NCBI GenBank assembly: GCA_000727475.1
Contig: KL647324.1
Location: 529,719 to 593,718 of the forward strand
DNA: 64,000 nt
Reading direction: 5' to 3'
From: Sarcocystis neurona
Taxonomy: Eukaryota; Apicomplexa; Conoidasida; Eucoccidiorida; Sarcocystidae
Positions within the stretch are counted from its first letter, which is position 1. Every line of letters starts with the position of its first letter. Below the pieces are notes generated by a model, which was not told the DNA's origin, made no database searches, and saw only the letters and a program-made list of their open reading frames with translations. The translations under genes and the position numbers were made by a program. Below, one piece after another: positions 1-11,412 of the stretch.

Positions 1-146
1 TCTCGTCACCAGCGGTCAACAGCGCAAGGAACACCAGCGGCAGGGAGCTCCTTTGTCAAACACCTATTCGTTCCTCTCGTCACCTGCTGCAAAAGCCTCG
101 CTCTCGCGAATTCTCTCTCTCCACCCTTTTGAGTAAGAAGAAGAAT

Positions 147-3100
147 ATGTCCTACGCTGCAGGACACCAGACACCTTTCTTGTCGTCACGTCCTTCTCCG
201 AATTGTTTTTCTCTCTTGTCTTCGTCCACGCAGTTGTCGTCTTCGCTTTCCCCTGAATTTGCGTCTTCTCACCTTTGTAATCCACCTCTCGGACCGCTGT
301 CTTTTTTCTCCTCCACCACTTTGTCGACATTGTTATCATATATACGCACATTGCTGCACGGCTCACTGCTCGTGCCTGTGCCTCTTCTTCGGTCCTCGCG
401 ACTTCCTGACGTTTTTTTCTCCACTTCTTGGCGCCTGCCGCCTCTACCCTTTCTTGGCGTCTTCTCCTTTTCTTCTCTCAGCTCGATATCTTATCGCGGG
501 ACGACGAAATCGAATTTTTCTCTGCTGTTGCTTCCGCACACACTTCTAGCTGCGTCCGCACCCGTCCCTTCAGGTGAACCTACACCAGGTTTGCAGAGCG
601 GATCTACGCACGGCGCTGGCTCTAGCAATCGTCTCAAAAAGAAGGGCTCTCCGCTCATGCTCGAAACAGAAGGCGGCGCAGATGAGGCAGGGGGGAGGAA
701 ACAGAATTCCTTTCTCTCTTCAGAGAAACGTGGGCTGTCTCACGAGGCGTTGCAACAGTTCTACAGCAGTTTTCCTGAACCGGCGTCTCCTCCCACTGGC
801 GTCATCGAATTAGACGTCGCTACCTGGGACCTTATTGTAGACGTGGTGGCCTCTCCGCAGCAACAGGAGCAGCCCCCTACACACGGGCAGATCTCCTCTC
901 ATGTGCAACAGTGGCCGCAGCAGGAACAGCAGCAACAAAAGCAGCAGGAGCAAGAGGAAAAGAGGTTGGAGCATCAAGAAAAGGAAGAAGAGCAGCAGCA
1001 GCAGCTGCCGCGTGGACCTGCAGTGGCTGCTGCAGCGGCTGTTCGTCCAGAGCTGGTGCACTCCCCAGTGCCAGCGCCTCCTCGTCTGTGGCTGGTCGCG
1101 TTTATGGCGAGCGGCTGCGCGCACTGCCGGCGCTTGCGACCGATCCTGCAGCAGCTGCAGCGACTTTATTCAACGAAGATGCGACGCCTGCGTGCAGCAC
1201 GTCGTCGTGCGTTGCCACGCGTGCAGCAGGAGGCCACGGCAGCTTTATCTGCCGCCGCAGCAGCGACAGCAGCAGCACATCGTGACTTGTTCCAGCTTTC
1301 AGGTGGAAAAACACCTGAGGCGGTTGTGAAAGTAGCGGAGCAGCACACCGTAATGCTGCAGCAGGAAGAGCAGACCATGCAGCAGAAGATGTTGCTCCAG
1401 ATCTCTCAGTTATATTCGGCAGCTGCCACTGCCACCTGGGTTTACCCTGACATTGTCTTTGTTGCTTTTGATTGCATGCAGAACAGAGAACATCAGTATT
1501 TGTGTGAACATGTATTAGGGATATCAAAGTTTCCAACGGTGCTGCTGCTGCGCAGTCTCCCGTCATTGGCTTCTCTTAGTGCGCGCGCTGCCGAGCAGCC
1601 CCCTCTACCTGCCTCCGTCCTCTGTCCCCCCTCCCGTCCTCAGAAATCCACGCTCTCTCCAGCTGCTGCTGCTGCTACTGATGGTCTTGGTGCGGCTGCT
1701 AAAGGCGCTGCTGCTACTGCTGCTGACAACGACTCTGCGTCTGCCTTGAGATCGGATGAAGAGAAAGAAGGGTTGGGTTTTTTGTCTTTCCCGCTGTTGC
1801 GTGAGAGACTCGGACAGCAGCGCAGGCACACGGCTGCTGGGGGGTTGGGGAAGGGAGGAAAAGGGAAAAGAGCGTTGTTGTGCGCTCTACAAGAAGAACT
1901 GCTCGCTGAGTTCCCCCCTTTTACAATGCCTTCTCTGCAGCAACTGCTGCTGTTCCTTTACGGTTCTGCAGCAGAAGCTGCCTCCTGGGCTCCCGTGATA
2001 CCTCCTCCCGCTGCATTCCTGCAGCTCCTACTCCACTCTGCAACTCCGTCTTCTACTGCTGCCCGACCTGGTTCTGCTGCTGACCCCGCAGCTGCGAGAG
2101 CTGCTGGTGCAGCCGCTGAAGTTGAACGGCGGAACACCCCAGCAGCGACAGAGGAGGCCGCAGGAGCAGCAGCAGCAGAGAAGGCAGCAGCGGACGCGGC
2201 AGCAGCCGCCGCCGCGGCTGCTGCCACGTATTTGGAAAAAGAACGGAGACGGAGAAACAGCAACAGCTTCCCGACGTGGCTCGCGGGCCGCATGCGTGGA
2301 GAAGCCCTTCGACAGGTTGTTTCGTTTGAAGAGATTCGTTTGCTGCACTATGGCACAGCAGCAGCAACCAGCAGCACCGGCAACTGCGGCAGCCCCGCGG
2401 TTTCTTTCCTCTTCTGTCTCGATCTTGCTCGTGTCCTGCAAACAGAACGCGGAGAGGCTGCACACAGTTCTCTACTGCTCCCGCAGCAGCTCTACCAGCA
2501 GCAGCAATACCCAAAGCACCAGCAAAGCCAGCAGCAACACCGCCAGCAGCAGCAGAAGCGTGAAAGACTGAGGAGAGGAGGGACAGTTGTTGGCGGGGAA
2601 GTCGTTCGGTTAGATGGCGTGCGCGGCGCTTTTGAGACATACGCTGTTGCTGCAGGCGAGCTGCGGCTGCACCATTTGTTTCTGTATTCCCTTGATCCCG
2701 CTGTGTGCGCTCCCCGAGGACTGCGGAGTCAAGTTTCCTTTTCTGCCACAGCGCAGAGGCTGCTGCTGAAGCAGGGGCAGCAATCAGGTGCTGCTACAGA
2801 CGCAGAAGAAGCAACAGCACGGACAGCAACAGCAGGTGCAGGACCACGCGCAGCAGCAGGTGGCAAGGTAGGCAGCAGCAGTAGCAAATGGGAACAGCAG
2901 CAGCACTATCCGCTTCGCGTGGTAGCGTTGCAGCCGGCTCTGCTGGTGCAGGGGGGAGACGAGGAGGACAACACAGATGAAGAAGATGCATGCGGAGAGA
3001 ACGGAGTAATGGACGCAGTAGAAGATGCCGAGTTTAGCAGCAGCGGCCGTGAGAAAAGAGCGGCAGCGGTCGATAACGAGCTGAATGAGCAGCAGGAGGA

Positions 3101-5780
3101 AGAGATGAAGCGCGGTAGCAGCACCAGAGAGCGGCGCAAGATGCTGCTGTTGCAGCACATTTTAGAGAGCATATGGACTGCCCAACGTACTGTCGCCCTG
3201 GAACAGCAGCAGAGGGAAGACGCCGAGGTAGACGGAGGAGGAGGAACAGGAGCAGCAGGTCCTCTGCACGAAGACAGAGAGAAAAGAGAAGGGGGACGAT
3301 GCATCCGGGAGGACGGCGGCGCCGAGCAGCAGGGTCGTTGCGTCGATCTGCAGGAGGAGGAGGAGAAGCAGCAGTCAAAGCAGCGCCAGGGAAAGTACCA
3401 GGAGCAGCAGCAGCACGTGAAACGGGAAATAGAGAGTTGCGTTTTGGAGGAGAATGAGCAAATAAATGCCATGCAGCTACCCACATTCGTAGGTCCCTTC
3501 CCCCCGCGCCTGGATCAATTGAGAACTTCTGCGTCGACAAGGGGGACTGCTGCTGTTGCTGCTGCTTCCTTGTTTGCTGCTGTCTCGTCACCGCCCCTGG
3601 CTTCTTTCGTCGATGTGTTCCGAATGCCAACGCTGCCCCTTGTCGGCAACGAAAATTTCATAAAGCTTCGCGTTAGTGGCAGCAGCAGCTGGCTATCAGC
3701 CGCAAGCAGCAGCAGCAACAGTAGCGAAGGCAACCTTGCGGTGGGGAGGCGGCAGCTGGTTGTTGCGGTGCTGGACCTACGAGTGCTCGACATGCTTCTG
3801 GCGCAGTTCACAAACTCTCAGGTTGCTGCTGCTGTTGATCAAGCAGTGCAGCAACAGCAACAGGCAGTAACGCTCGCTCGCTCCTTGGCGACAGCTGCGG
3901 CAGAAGAAGCCGAAGCACCAAAAGCACAAGTAGCAGGAAGGACCGAAGGAGGAGACTCGCCGCCAGCTGAAGAGAGAAATTTAGCGGGGAGAACTTCAGG
4001 GGCAAAATCCGGTACCCAGGCGGCGGAAGCCGTCCAGACAAATTTGTTCGGGGTTGACAGCAGCCCCGGCAGAAGCGCTACCGTCAGCCACAGCAGCGTG
4101 AGCAACAGCAGCAACAAGCAGCACGGCAGTGGTAGTAGCAAGGACAGCAGCAGCAGCGAAGGCAGAAGCAATGGGTGGCTGGAGGCGACTTTTTCTTGGC
4201 TGCGTTCTTTCTTCTCCTCGGCTGGTGTTGGCAGTGGGAAGACTTACGCAGGACAACACGCGGACAAGCTGCTGGCTGCTGCCCCTTCCCCCTTCTCTTC
4301 TGGTGTGCCCTCTCCTTTTGGGTCTGTTTCAGGTGCAGCTTGTCGTGTAGATCTCGTCGCTGCTGCTCTGTCTGCCACCACGCCTTCTCGTTCTATCCTT
4401 CCAGATGCCGCAGCGACAGCAGCAGCTGCTGCTGCGGTTGCGTCTTCTCGGGAGAGCGCTTCGTCTACTGCTGTCGCTTTGCGACTGGTGGTTCCGGTGG
4501 AGGAGCTGTGGCAACTGTCGTGGGCAGCGAGAGAAGTACTACTGCATTCGCGCGTTGACCTTCTCCAACCGCTGCTGCCGAAAAAGAGCCATGGGGACGA
4601 CGGCAGCGACAACCGGCTTAGCAGCCGCCGCAGTAGCCCTTTATCTCTCTTCACGTCTCCGTCTATTTTCGGAATGCTAGACGGTTTTGCCTACTCGGAA
4701 GCCCTCGCAGAGTACGACGTGCATGTGAACGAAGAAGGAGAGCTCCCTGCAGTCCTGGCCTTCGACCCCGTGCTTCCACCCCCTGGCGTACAAACAAGCA
4801 CTACCGGCGACTTCGGTAACAACAACGGCAGCACCTGTCACAGCAGCAGCAGGCCCAGCAGGACCACCGACATGGAAAGGAGCCGCAGCAGTGCAGAACG
4901 CAGCGCGGACGGGCGGAGCAGGGCAGGCGGCGAGTCGTGCAGCAGTGACAGCAGCGACAGCATCGATTTGACAGTGGAAAGTGGTGGTGGTGGATGTGAG
5001 ACAGCAACAGGAGCAGCAGAGAGGAGGACGAGGAAAGGTGGTGGCTTCGTGGCGTATCACTACCGTGATCGGGTGCGGCTGCTATTGAAAGAACTGCCCC
5101 GGGGTTTGTCTCTCCTGCGCTTGCAGGCACTTGAAGGTCGAAGGGTGGCGGAAGAGGAAGAGGACGAAGACGAAGGTGAACTTGGAGGGGGCACTTTTTT
5201 CATTTTGCCGGGGGCAATTATACGTGGATTCGCGCACGCAGGAAGGCGCATTGCTACTTGGATTCGCAAAGAATACAAAGCCGCGTCGCACTCGCGTCTC
5301 GCGTTGCTCCGCCTGTTACTCTCTCTTGTCGCTTTCTTCCTTATCCTTGCGTGCACCGCTATCTTGCTGTTCTACACCATCTGCTGCCCCAGCGAAGACA
5401 CTGCCGATGGTGTAGACGAAGAGGAAGAAGAAGAAGAGGCATACAGCGAAGCCGACACTGCAGAGCTTGACACTGGGGAGGAGGAAGAAGATGAAGAAGG
5501 GGAAGAAGAAGCAGCAGGAATAGAAGAAGCACAAGGAGCAGAAAAAGAAGAGAAGACCTCCACCACATATAGCGGGGAGGACCGCGAGAACACAGACGCG
5601 TGTAAACCTGATGAAAATAAACAGCAGAAGACTCCTGAGAGCGGCCTCAGCAACAACTGCACCACCGGCAGCAACAGCAATAGCAGCAGTAGCCCTACAG
5701 GGCGTGCTGAGAATACGCAGGCGTCTTCGATTGAGGAGGTTCGCCGGAGAGCCGAGAAGATGCTGCGCCAAAAGCGCTAG
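147..5780 (+). CDS. Thioredoxin-fold transmembrane protein, PDI-like, very long and repeat-rich
   Basis: One uninterrupted frame of 1877 residues. I start at the ATG at 147; the frame is open a little further upstream but only from a TTG. The segment LWLVAFMASGCAHC (Cys324 and Cys327) is a thioredoxin/PDI-type active site with CAHC in place of the usual CGHC. About 135 residues later, YPDIVFVAFDC is followed by KFPTV, whose Pro463 fits the cis-proline of the fold. The long insert between the two halves is rich in Ala and Gln. Near residues 1720-1747 a strongly hydrophobic stretch (LVAFFLILACTAILLF) is one membrane span, followed by a Glu/Asp-rich tail and a basic C-terminus. A hydrophobic stretch around residues 120-135 could be a signal sequence. 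Most of the rest is Gln, Ala, Ser and Glu runs from CAG-type codons, typical of Eimeria. The likely role is thiol-disulfide exchange in the secretory pathway, by family inference only. Unmarked introns in the low-complexity parts are possible. Confidence 0.8.
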   Translation: MSYAAGHQTPFLSSRPSPNCFSLLSSSTQLSSSLSPEFASSHLCNPPLGPLSFFSSTTLSTLLSYIRTLLHGSLLVPVPLLRSSRLPDVFFSTSWRLPPLPFLGVFSFSSLSSISYRGTTKSNFSLLLLPHTLLAASAPVPSGEPTPGLQSGSTHGAGSSNRLKKKGSPLMLETEGGADEAGGRKQNSFLSSEKRGLSHEALQQFYSSFPEPASPPTGVIELDVATWDLIVDVVASPQQQEQPPTHGQISSHVQQWPQQEQQQQKQQEQEEKRLEHQEKEEEQQQQLPRGPAVAAAAAVRPELVHSPVPAPPRLWLVAFMASGCAHCRRLRPILQQLQRLYSTKMRRLRAARRRALPRVQQEATAALSAAAAATAAAHRDLFQLSGGKTPEAVVKVAEQHTVMLQQEEQTMQQKMLLQISQLYSAAATATWVYPDIVFVAFDCMQNREHQYLCEHVLGISKFPTVLLLRSLPSLASLSARAAEQPPLPASVLCPPSRPQKSTLSPAAAAATDGLGAAAKGAAATAADNDSASALRSDEEKEGLGFLSFPLLRERLGQQRRHTAAGGLGKGGKGKRALLCALQEELLAEFPPFTMPSLQQLLLFLYGSAAEAASWAPVIPPPAAFLQLLLHSATPSSTAARPGSAADPAAARAAGAAAEVERRNTPAATEEAAGAAAAEKAAADAAAAAAAAAATYLEKERRRRNSNSFPTWLAGRMRGEALRQVVSFEEIRLLHYGTAAATSSTGNCGSPAVSFLFCLDLARVLQTERGEAAHSSLLLPQQLYQQQQYPKHQQSQQQHRQQQQKRERLRRGGTVVGGEVVRLDGVRGAFETYAVAAGELRLHHLFLYSLDPAVCAPRGLRSQVSFSATAQRLLLKQGQQSGAATDAEEATARTATAGAGPRAAAGGKVGSSSSKWEQQQHYPLRVVALQPALLVQGGDEEDNTDEEDACGENGVMDAVEDAEFSSSGREKRAAAVDNELNEQQEEEMKRGSSTRERRKMLLLQHILESIWTAQRTVALEQQQREDAEVDGGGGTGAAGPLHEDREKREGGRCIREDGGAEQQGRCVDLQEEEEKQQSKQRQGKYQEQQQHVKREIESCVLEENEQINAMQLPTFVGPFPPRLDQLRTSASTRGTAAVAAASLFAAVSSPPLASFVDVFRMPTLPLVGNENFIKLRVSGSSSWLSAASSSSNSSEGNLAVGRRQLVVAVLDLRVLDMLLAQFTNSQVAAAVDQAVQQQQQAVTLARSLATAAAEEAEAPKAQVAGRTEGGDSPPAEERNLAGRTSGAKSGTQAAEAVQTNLFGVDSSPGRSATVSHSSVSNSSNKQHGSGSSKDSSSSEGRSNGWLEATFSWLRSFFSSAGVGSGKTYAGQHADKLLAAAPSPFSSGVPSPFGSVSGAACRVDLVAAALSATTPSRSILPDAAATAAAAAAVASSRESASSTAVALRLVVPVEELWQLSWAAREVLLHSRVDLLQPLLPKKSHGDDGSDNRLSSRRSSPLSLFTSPSIFGMLDGFAYSEALAEYDVHVNEEGELPAVLAFDPVLPPPGVQTSTTGDFGNNNGSTCHSSSRPSRTTDMERSRSSAERSADGRSRAGGESCSSDSSDSIDLTVESGGGGCETATGAAERRTRKGGGFVAYHYRDRVRLLLKELPRGLSLLRLQALEGRRVAEEEEDEDEGELGGGTFFILPGAIIRGFAHAGRRIATWIRKEYKAASHSRLALLRLLLSLVAFFLILACTAILLFYTICCPSEDTADGVDEEEEEEEAYSEADTAELDTGEEEEDEEGEEEAAGIEEAQGAEKEEKTSTTYSGEDRENTDACKPDENKQQKTPESGLSNNCTTGSNSNSSSSPTGRAENTQASSIEEVRRRAEKMLRQKR

Positions 5781-6707
5781 AAGCGTTTCTGCTTCTACGT
5801 AAAAACGGCAGTGTTTATGGAGAACAAGGGCTGTCAAGTATTTATTTGTTTGATACAGTGGAGGGTCAGACATGTTAGAGAGTCTCTCGAAAGGTGATTG
5901 TCAAGCACCTGTACAGCGGATGTTTGTAGAGACTGCCTGCATTCAGGTGTCGTTACGCCGATCGGTTCCGTAGAAGAAAGATTGGCGGGGATGCATACAC
6001 TGGAAGACTTTGGACGGGACAAACTTGTACACGGGCACCGTGTTGCTGTTTCGGAGTGAAAGAACGTGTAGTGTTGATGCTGCGGAGCGCTTTCGAGAGA
6101 TACGGCTACGGAATGTGACTGCGTAGGATGCACTGCGTACGTAAGGTTGGCGGCTGTACACGTGCCTGAGTACCGGACGCCAGGGAAACCATGTGGCTTG
6201 GTAACTGCGGAATTACTTTCCATATAAGAAGGTATCACCGATGCACTTGGAGTGTATTCAAGAGTTGTCAGATGTAGCTACACCCGAGTGACATCTCTTG
6301 AAACAGGTTGTCAAGCGTAGGTGCACCCGAGCAGCTTCGCGCATATGAGCAAGTTGCATATACACCGGAATACTGCCATATGCAAAACGCCGTCAAGTTT
6401 GAATGTCGTCAAGTGAGGCGTGAAACAGAGAAGGTTTTTATTGTATGCGTAGAGAAACGACTGTGTGATTCACGGTATATACGTGAGACTTTCTTACTTT
6501 TAAGGTGATGTGATGTGTGTAGCCAACGTGCTGTCACTGTCTGTCGAAGACGTCCAAGGACGTACAGGTATATACATATATATATATATGTATAAATAAA
6601 TCTAAGGTACCTGCTACCTGCTGTTTGTCAACTGAAGAACACGAACGACGACGACTTCGTGGAATGTAGATACACTTGAGTGGCTTTTTAAAGCAGGCGG
6701 TACCAGG

Positions 6708-6717
6708 TGTACGTACA
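6708..6717. repeat. TGTACGTACA palindrome, isolated copy
   Basis: Perfect 10-bp palindrome in the context GGTGTACGTACACCG. The same core occurs five times at 49.6-50.1 kb (one copy lacking the outer bases) and once each at 30856 and 56334. Confidence 0.6.
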
Positions 6718-8388
6718 CCGCGACTACACCATTGCACCTCGTCCGCATTTTTCCTGTGGGTGCGCCTGAAGCACACCGGTACCTCCCGCCTGCAGCCTCG
6801 TTTCTACATGCGTGTGTTTCCTTATTCGTTCCGCAAGAACTTTTTCGATGAAGGAATTTTCAACAAGAGAAGTCTTTTTTTCGTGTAAACGTGTTCGGTC
6901 CGACAATTATGCGACTCCACGCCGTGTAACACATATTTTGCGAGATTTTGAGATTCCTCATCTTGCAACTTACACCGTCTTCTCTACGGCGAGCATGCGA
7001 CGACATTGTAAATCATGTGCTGTGCATGAAAAAAGAGGTTACGTATACTGGTTGTCCAATCCCGGCCTCTATAGGATTGTCTAGGCTATTTTTTTCAGTC
7101 TCATTTGATGCTTGTATTGCTCAAAATGATGTCAGTTCTCGTGAGCTTGTCTACGGCTGCACGCGTAAGTCCCCACTGGGTGAAGGTTTCGTGTTTTCAC
7201 ACCTAGGACACCACTATTTTTTGACGTCTACGCGGTTCGGTGCGTTCCGACCAGGCGATTCTCCATCTTTTCAGAGGTGCATACACGGACTTTTCAAGAC
7301 CACGATCAGAACATGTGGTCCGCTTATATATCGCTGTATGTGTTAGTGTGGCGTACTGCATTTACAGCTAGCGTCTGCAGTCCGCGGGAGACAACTGCTA
7401 TCCAAGTGCAGGCCGGTGCAGCTCGCTTCGACAAATGCGCGTCAGAATCAGGAGACATTCGCAACTCACTAAAACAAGCAATTCCACATATATGCGTATG
7501 TAGGCTAGATAGCGCCGGCGTTATTGTCGCTGCGCTTTAAGGTAAACGGCTTGGCACTCATGCGCCTGTGTATACCAGCCGTGGTCATGCCACATGAAGT
7601 TATACTTACGCAAATATACACACACTCGTTTGCATGTATCTGTTTATATCTGAACATCCGTAGATATATGTGGTTACCTAACTTCTGCAGTTGCACGTCG
7701 TAACGAAATTCCACAGCCTTTGAGGAAGTCGTGTACACTTTACAGGCGCGTACGCACACGCATGCACACACGCTTTTTCCCCGCGTAGGGTTGTTAAGAA
7801 AAAAACAAAATATGGAACTCCCGTGGACCGGTAGACCCGAGTAGGCTCGTGCATGTGTACGCGTGTGTAAAAATACGTATCTGCAACGTAGAGAACTGGA
7901 TGAGGACGTTCAATGGAGGTTGCCTTCAGCCGGTCCCAGTAGCCGTATCAGATCTATGATATACGTTAAGTGTATTCAAATACGCAGACACACGGAGGCG
8001 TCGGATGTGGTCAGGTTCCGGGACGACCCTCAGTCCATTACGTTCCACGTCGACCGTCGATGACATCCCGTATATGTCAGGAAGTTTTTTCTCTGCATAG
8101 TCCTTTGTGAGCATGCATTCAACAGCTATACACACAAGAACGTGCTTACGAATATGCGTGTGCTGCACAACGGCCCTCCACCGTGATATGTTCGCGTGTC
8201 ACGAACCACACAGAGACACGCCGTGTCCATAAACGCGTGGACTAGGCACGGTCGCTGCGTATCGTCTTGTGTAACCACGCTTTACAAACGTGTACATACA
8301 CGCTGTAGAATGTAGGTTGCACGATGCCGCAGTCGCTTTGTTACACAAGCGTCGCTCGTGTATGCATTCAGGGAGGCGCAATTTCTAG

Positions 8389-8415
8389 ACACACGCACAC
8401 ACACACACACACACA
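8389..8415. repeat. (AC)n microsatellite
   Basis: About 27 bases of alternating A and C with one G interruption. Confidence 0.85.
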
Positions 8416-11412
8416 GACCTAGCTCAGCGACGGCGCCAGATTCCAGCCGAGTGCCTATGTCAGGGAGAGCCAGGTACGCTTTTTCGCCAGACGGTGGACA
8501 ATATGCTCTTTTCATCCGGATGAGCACGCCTATGAGTTCCCACACGCCTACACACGCATGTGTACGTAGACGACTATGTGCAGGCTTACAGTGTCTAGCT
8601 ACACATCTGCATACGTGGGAAGCGCAATGCACATATTCGTATATATGTGTGGAAGCCTTGAAAAGAGAAGCCAGTCTTTTGGCTTGGGAAGAGACATGTA
8701 TATGTATATATATGTATGCTAGAAAGGACGGGCGGCCGACTAAGGGTCTTCGACACATACGTGAATGTACAAGGACGGCAGGAGAAGTTTGTGCGTGCTT
8801 TAGATGGTCGCCTCTCGCCGTCCGTTGACAAGATAAAGAAGTGTACTGCTCAAAGCTTGTTCGCAAATTTCAGGTTGTAGTTTCCTCTAAATCAAGCGCC
8901 GCTAGGAAGAAAGAAGGCGAGCAGAGCTCCAACCGCGCATGCGTGCGTGTACACGTGTGAAGGGTGGCACCGGTGGAGAGGTAAGCGGAGCCCTTAACTT
9001 TGCTCAATCAAGCTGCGTGTGCGTATATGGTATATTCGCGGCTTTCTTACGCTTTGTTACTGCTCATGAGCAACAAAGGCCATCTTGACAGCCTAGTTCA
9101 GTGGGAACACATCAGCCTCAGACGGAAAACATTGTCTTTTTCGAGTTGCTTGTAATATACGTCACAGAAGTCAACTGTAATCATCTTTCTTACGTATATA
9201 TGTATTTTCCTTTCTGCAATCATATTAACACATCCTTGTCTTTTTCCATACATACACGGTATGCACTGGTGTGTACGACTGTGACGGTACGCACTCGTAT
9301 GCGTACGATAATAAATACATACATATACGTATACATAATAGAATACCTTTCTCTCGTTCCTTCCAGCAGGCATATAGACCTTATACATACACGTGACATA
9401 TATACATAAGTGTACGTGGGTGCCCCTAGAAATGAACACGCTGACCTACGTGGGAGTGTGTACGGAGAGGGAAAGAGAGAGGCTATGTGACAGGGAGAAG
9501 ACGACGAAAACTGCAACAGAAGCTGGGGAGAGCAAACTGGGAAGAAAACCGATAAAAAGTGAAACTAGCCTGTCTGCTGTTCTAACCAACCTGTGCACCT
9601 TGTCAAGCAGCCGCGGCTGCTGACTCTTCACTCCGCACGCGGGGCGACGGCACAGAGCAGGCATTCTACGACATTGGGCTGCACGCATGCACGCCTCTAT
9701 GCGTTTACATCCATATCCATCCATATATATATATATAAATATACATATATGCACGTGCATAGCATGTGTGCTTCTCAAAAGCGAGAGCGACGCAAACGCG
9801 TGCTTTCCGCACGCTGCAGGTCTGCAGCGTTGAGTCGAAAGAAATCGACGAACAAGTGGATGGAAAGGAGAGAGAAAAAAAGTGTTTCCGCTGCTTTGCT
9901 GTTGGAATATAGCTGTGCGCCTCTCCTCTTCTACAACCGTTAACGCGCTTCCGCACAACTTCCTGCACTACCACATACATATATATATATATACACCTAC
10001 ACCGCACGTACGTGTGGGACGCGTAAGCCTACGGTGCCATAACGTGTAATCGTACGCATCGAGACGTGCAGACGAAGGCTTACGCGTGCACGCACATATG
10101 CTTTACCTGCTGGATATACGCCTGTTCACACACACGAACGCAGCTGCACACGTATGTTCTCTGAATGTATATCCGGAGTTACTTGGAAGTATACTGCAGA
10201 TACACATATTACACATACGCACATGTGGGTACCGTATATGCTATATACCGCTGCCCACGGTTGATGGCCCGCAGTCAGATGCGTGCGCGCACACGCAGAG
10301 ACAGCCGAACTTGCAGGCAGCACACGCCGTATAGCCAGTCAAAGACCCAAGTAGGCACAGACATGTGTGCACTCGTATACGTATTGTATCTACCAATCTA
10401 CCTACTCCATATATATGCTTGCACACTGACGCAGACACGGATGTCTCCCCCCACAGAGGCATGCATGGGAAGGGCGCCTAGATGAACACGCATGCAAGCG
10501 CATTTGCACGAAGACGCCCGCAGCGCGCGAGACTGTGCGGAAATGCCTTGTATCTCTAGTATTTGCAGTGGCAGCTCTGCGTGTCGCGCAGGCCAATGTT
10601 TGCCGGCTCCGCGTGCAAATACATGTGTCTACGCATATGTGTATACATGGATTCCAGAACGTGGACGCAGATGCGTCTGAACACCCGTGCACACTTAAAA
10701 AAACGATGTACGTGGACAGGCGTACCCATGAACAGAAATACATGCCCAGCAGGGCAGCGCTTATATTGTTGTATTCTCGCACAAGCGTTTGCAGCAGGAG
10801 AGGGCTGCGCAGGCACGCCGCACGCGCACAAGCCTTCGATCGCCTGTGGAAGGAGAAACGAGCAGCGCGAAGACGCGAGAGGAACTGTGTAAAACTCAAG
10901 CATATTCGCAGGCGTCGAAAGAAGCTCTCGGCGCTGCAGACGAGGACATGCGACGTTCGCACTTCTTCCCCTTTTTTCAACCCCCGGACCGATCTTTCAC
11001 CTGTAGACGCACGCACGTGTACCTCTGCGCTTCCTCTGCTGCTGACGAAGGAGGATTCTCTCGCTACGTGCCTGGTCCAACTACCAACGTGCTCCCATGC
11101 CATTTGGAGACGTACGAGTGTGCACATATATATATATATATGAACATACACGTATGCACATGTGTACAAACCGATATATATATGTACACTGCTGTATATA
11201 CGCAGAGGATATACTGAAATGCGAGTACTTCTGTATGCGTGTATAGAGTATACGACGCAGACGTGCAAATGCATGTGGACAGGTACACGTCTACAGGTGT
11301 GTTTTTAACTGCATGCAGATAGCTATGCCCAGGTCCATCAAACCTACATTTGTACAAACGCTTTTTGAGAACGAGCGACGCGTAAAGGGCGCAGGGCAGA
11401 TGCGAAACTTCC

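Larger units (their letters stand above)
5781..11412. other. Spacer without a recognised gene; scattered microsatellites
   Basis: No open frame here resembles a known family and none shows convincing splice sites. The sequence is fairly unique to about 8.3 kb. It then becomes dense in TA, CA and ATGTATA-like short repeats (8.4, 9.3, 9.7, 9.97 and 11.1-11.2 kb). Short frames in it encode Tyr/Ile/His/Thr-rich strings, as expected from such DNA. Confidence 0.6.

Noticed and set aside
129..146. Six-codon extension of the thioredoxin-like frame before the ATG at 147
   Set aside because: It begins with TTG, which is not expected to start translation here; the first ATG is used. The same reasoning moved the starts of the OTU and glycosyltransferase genes.
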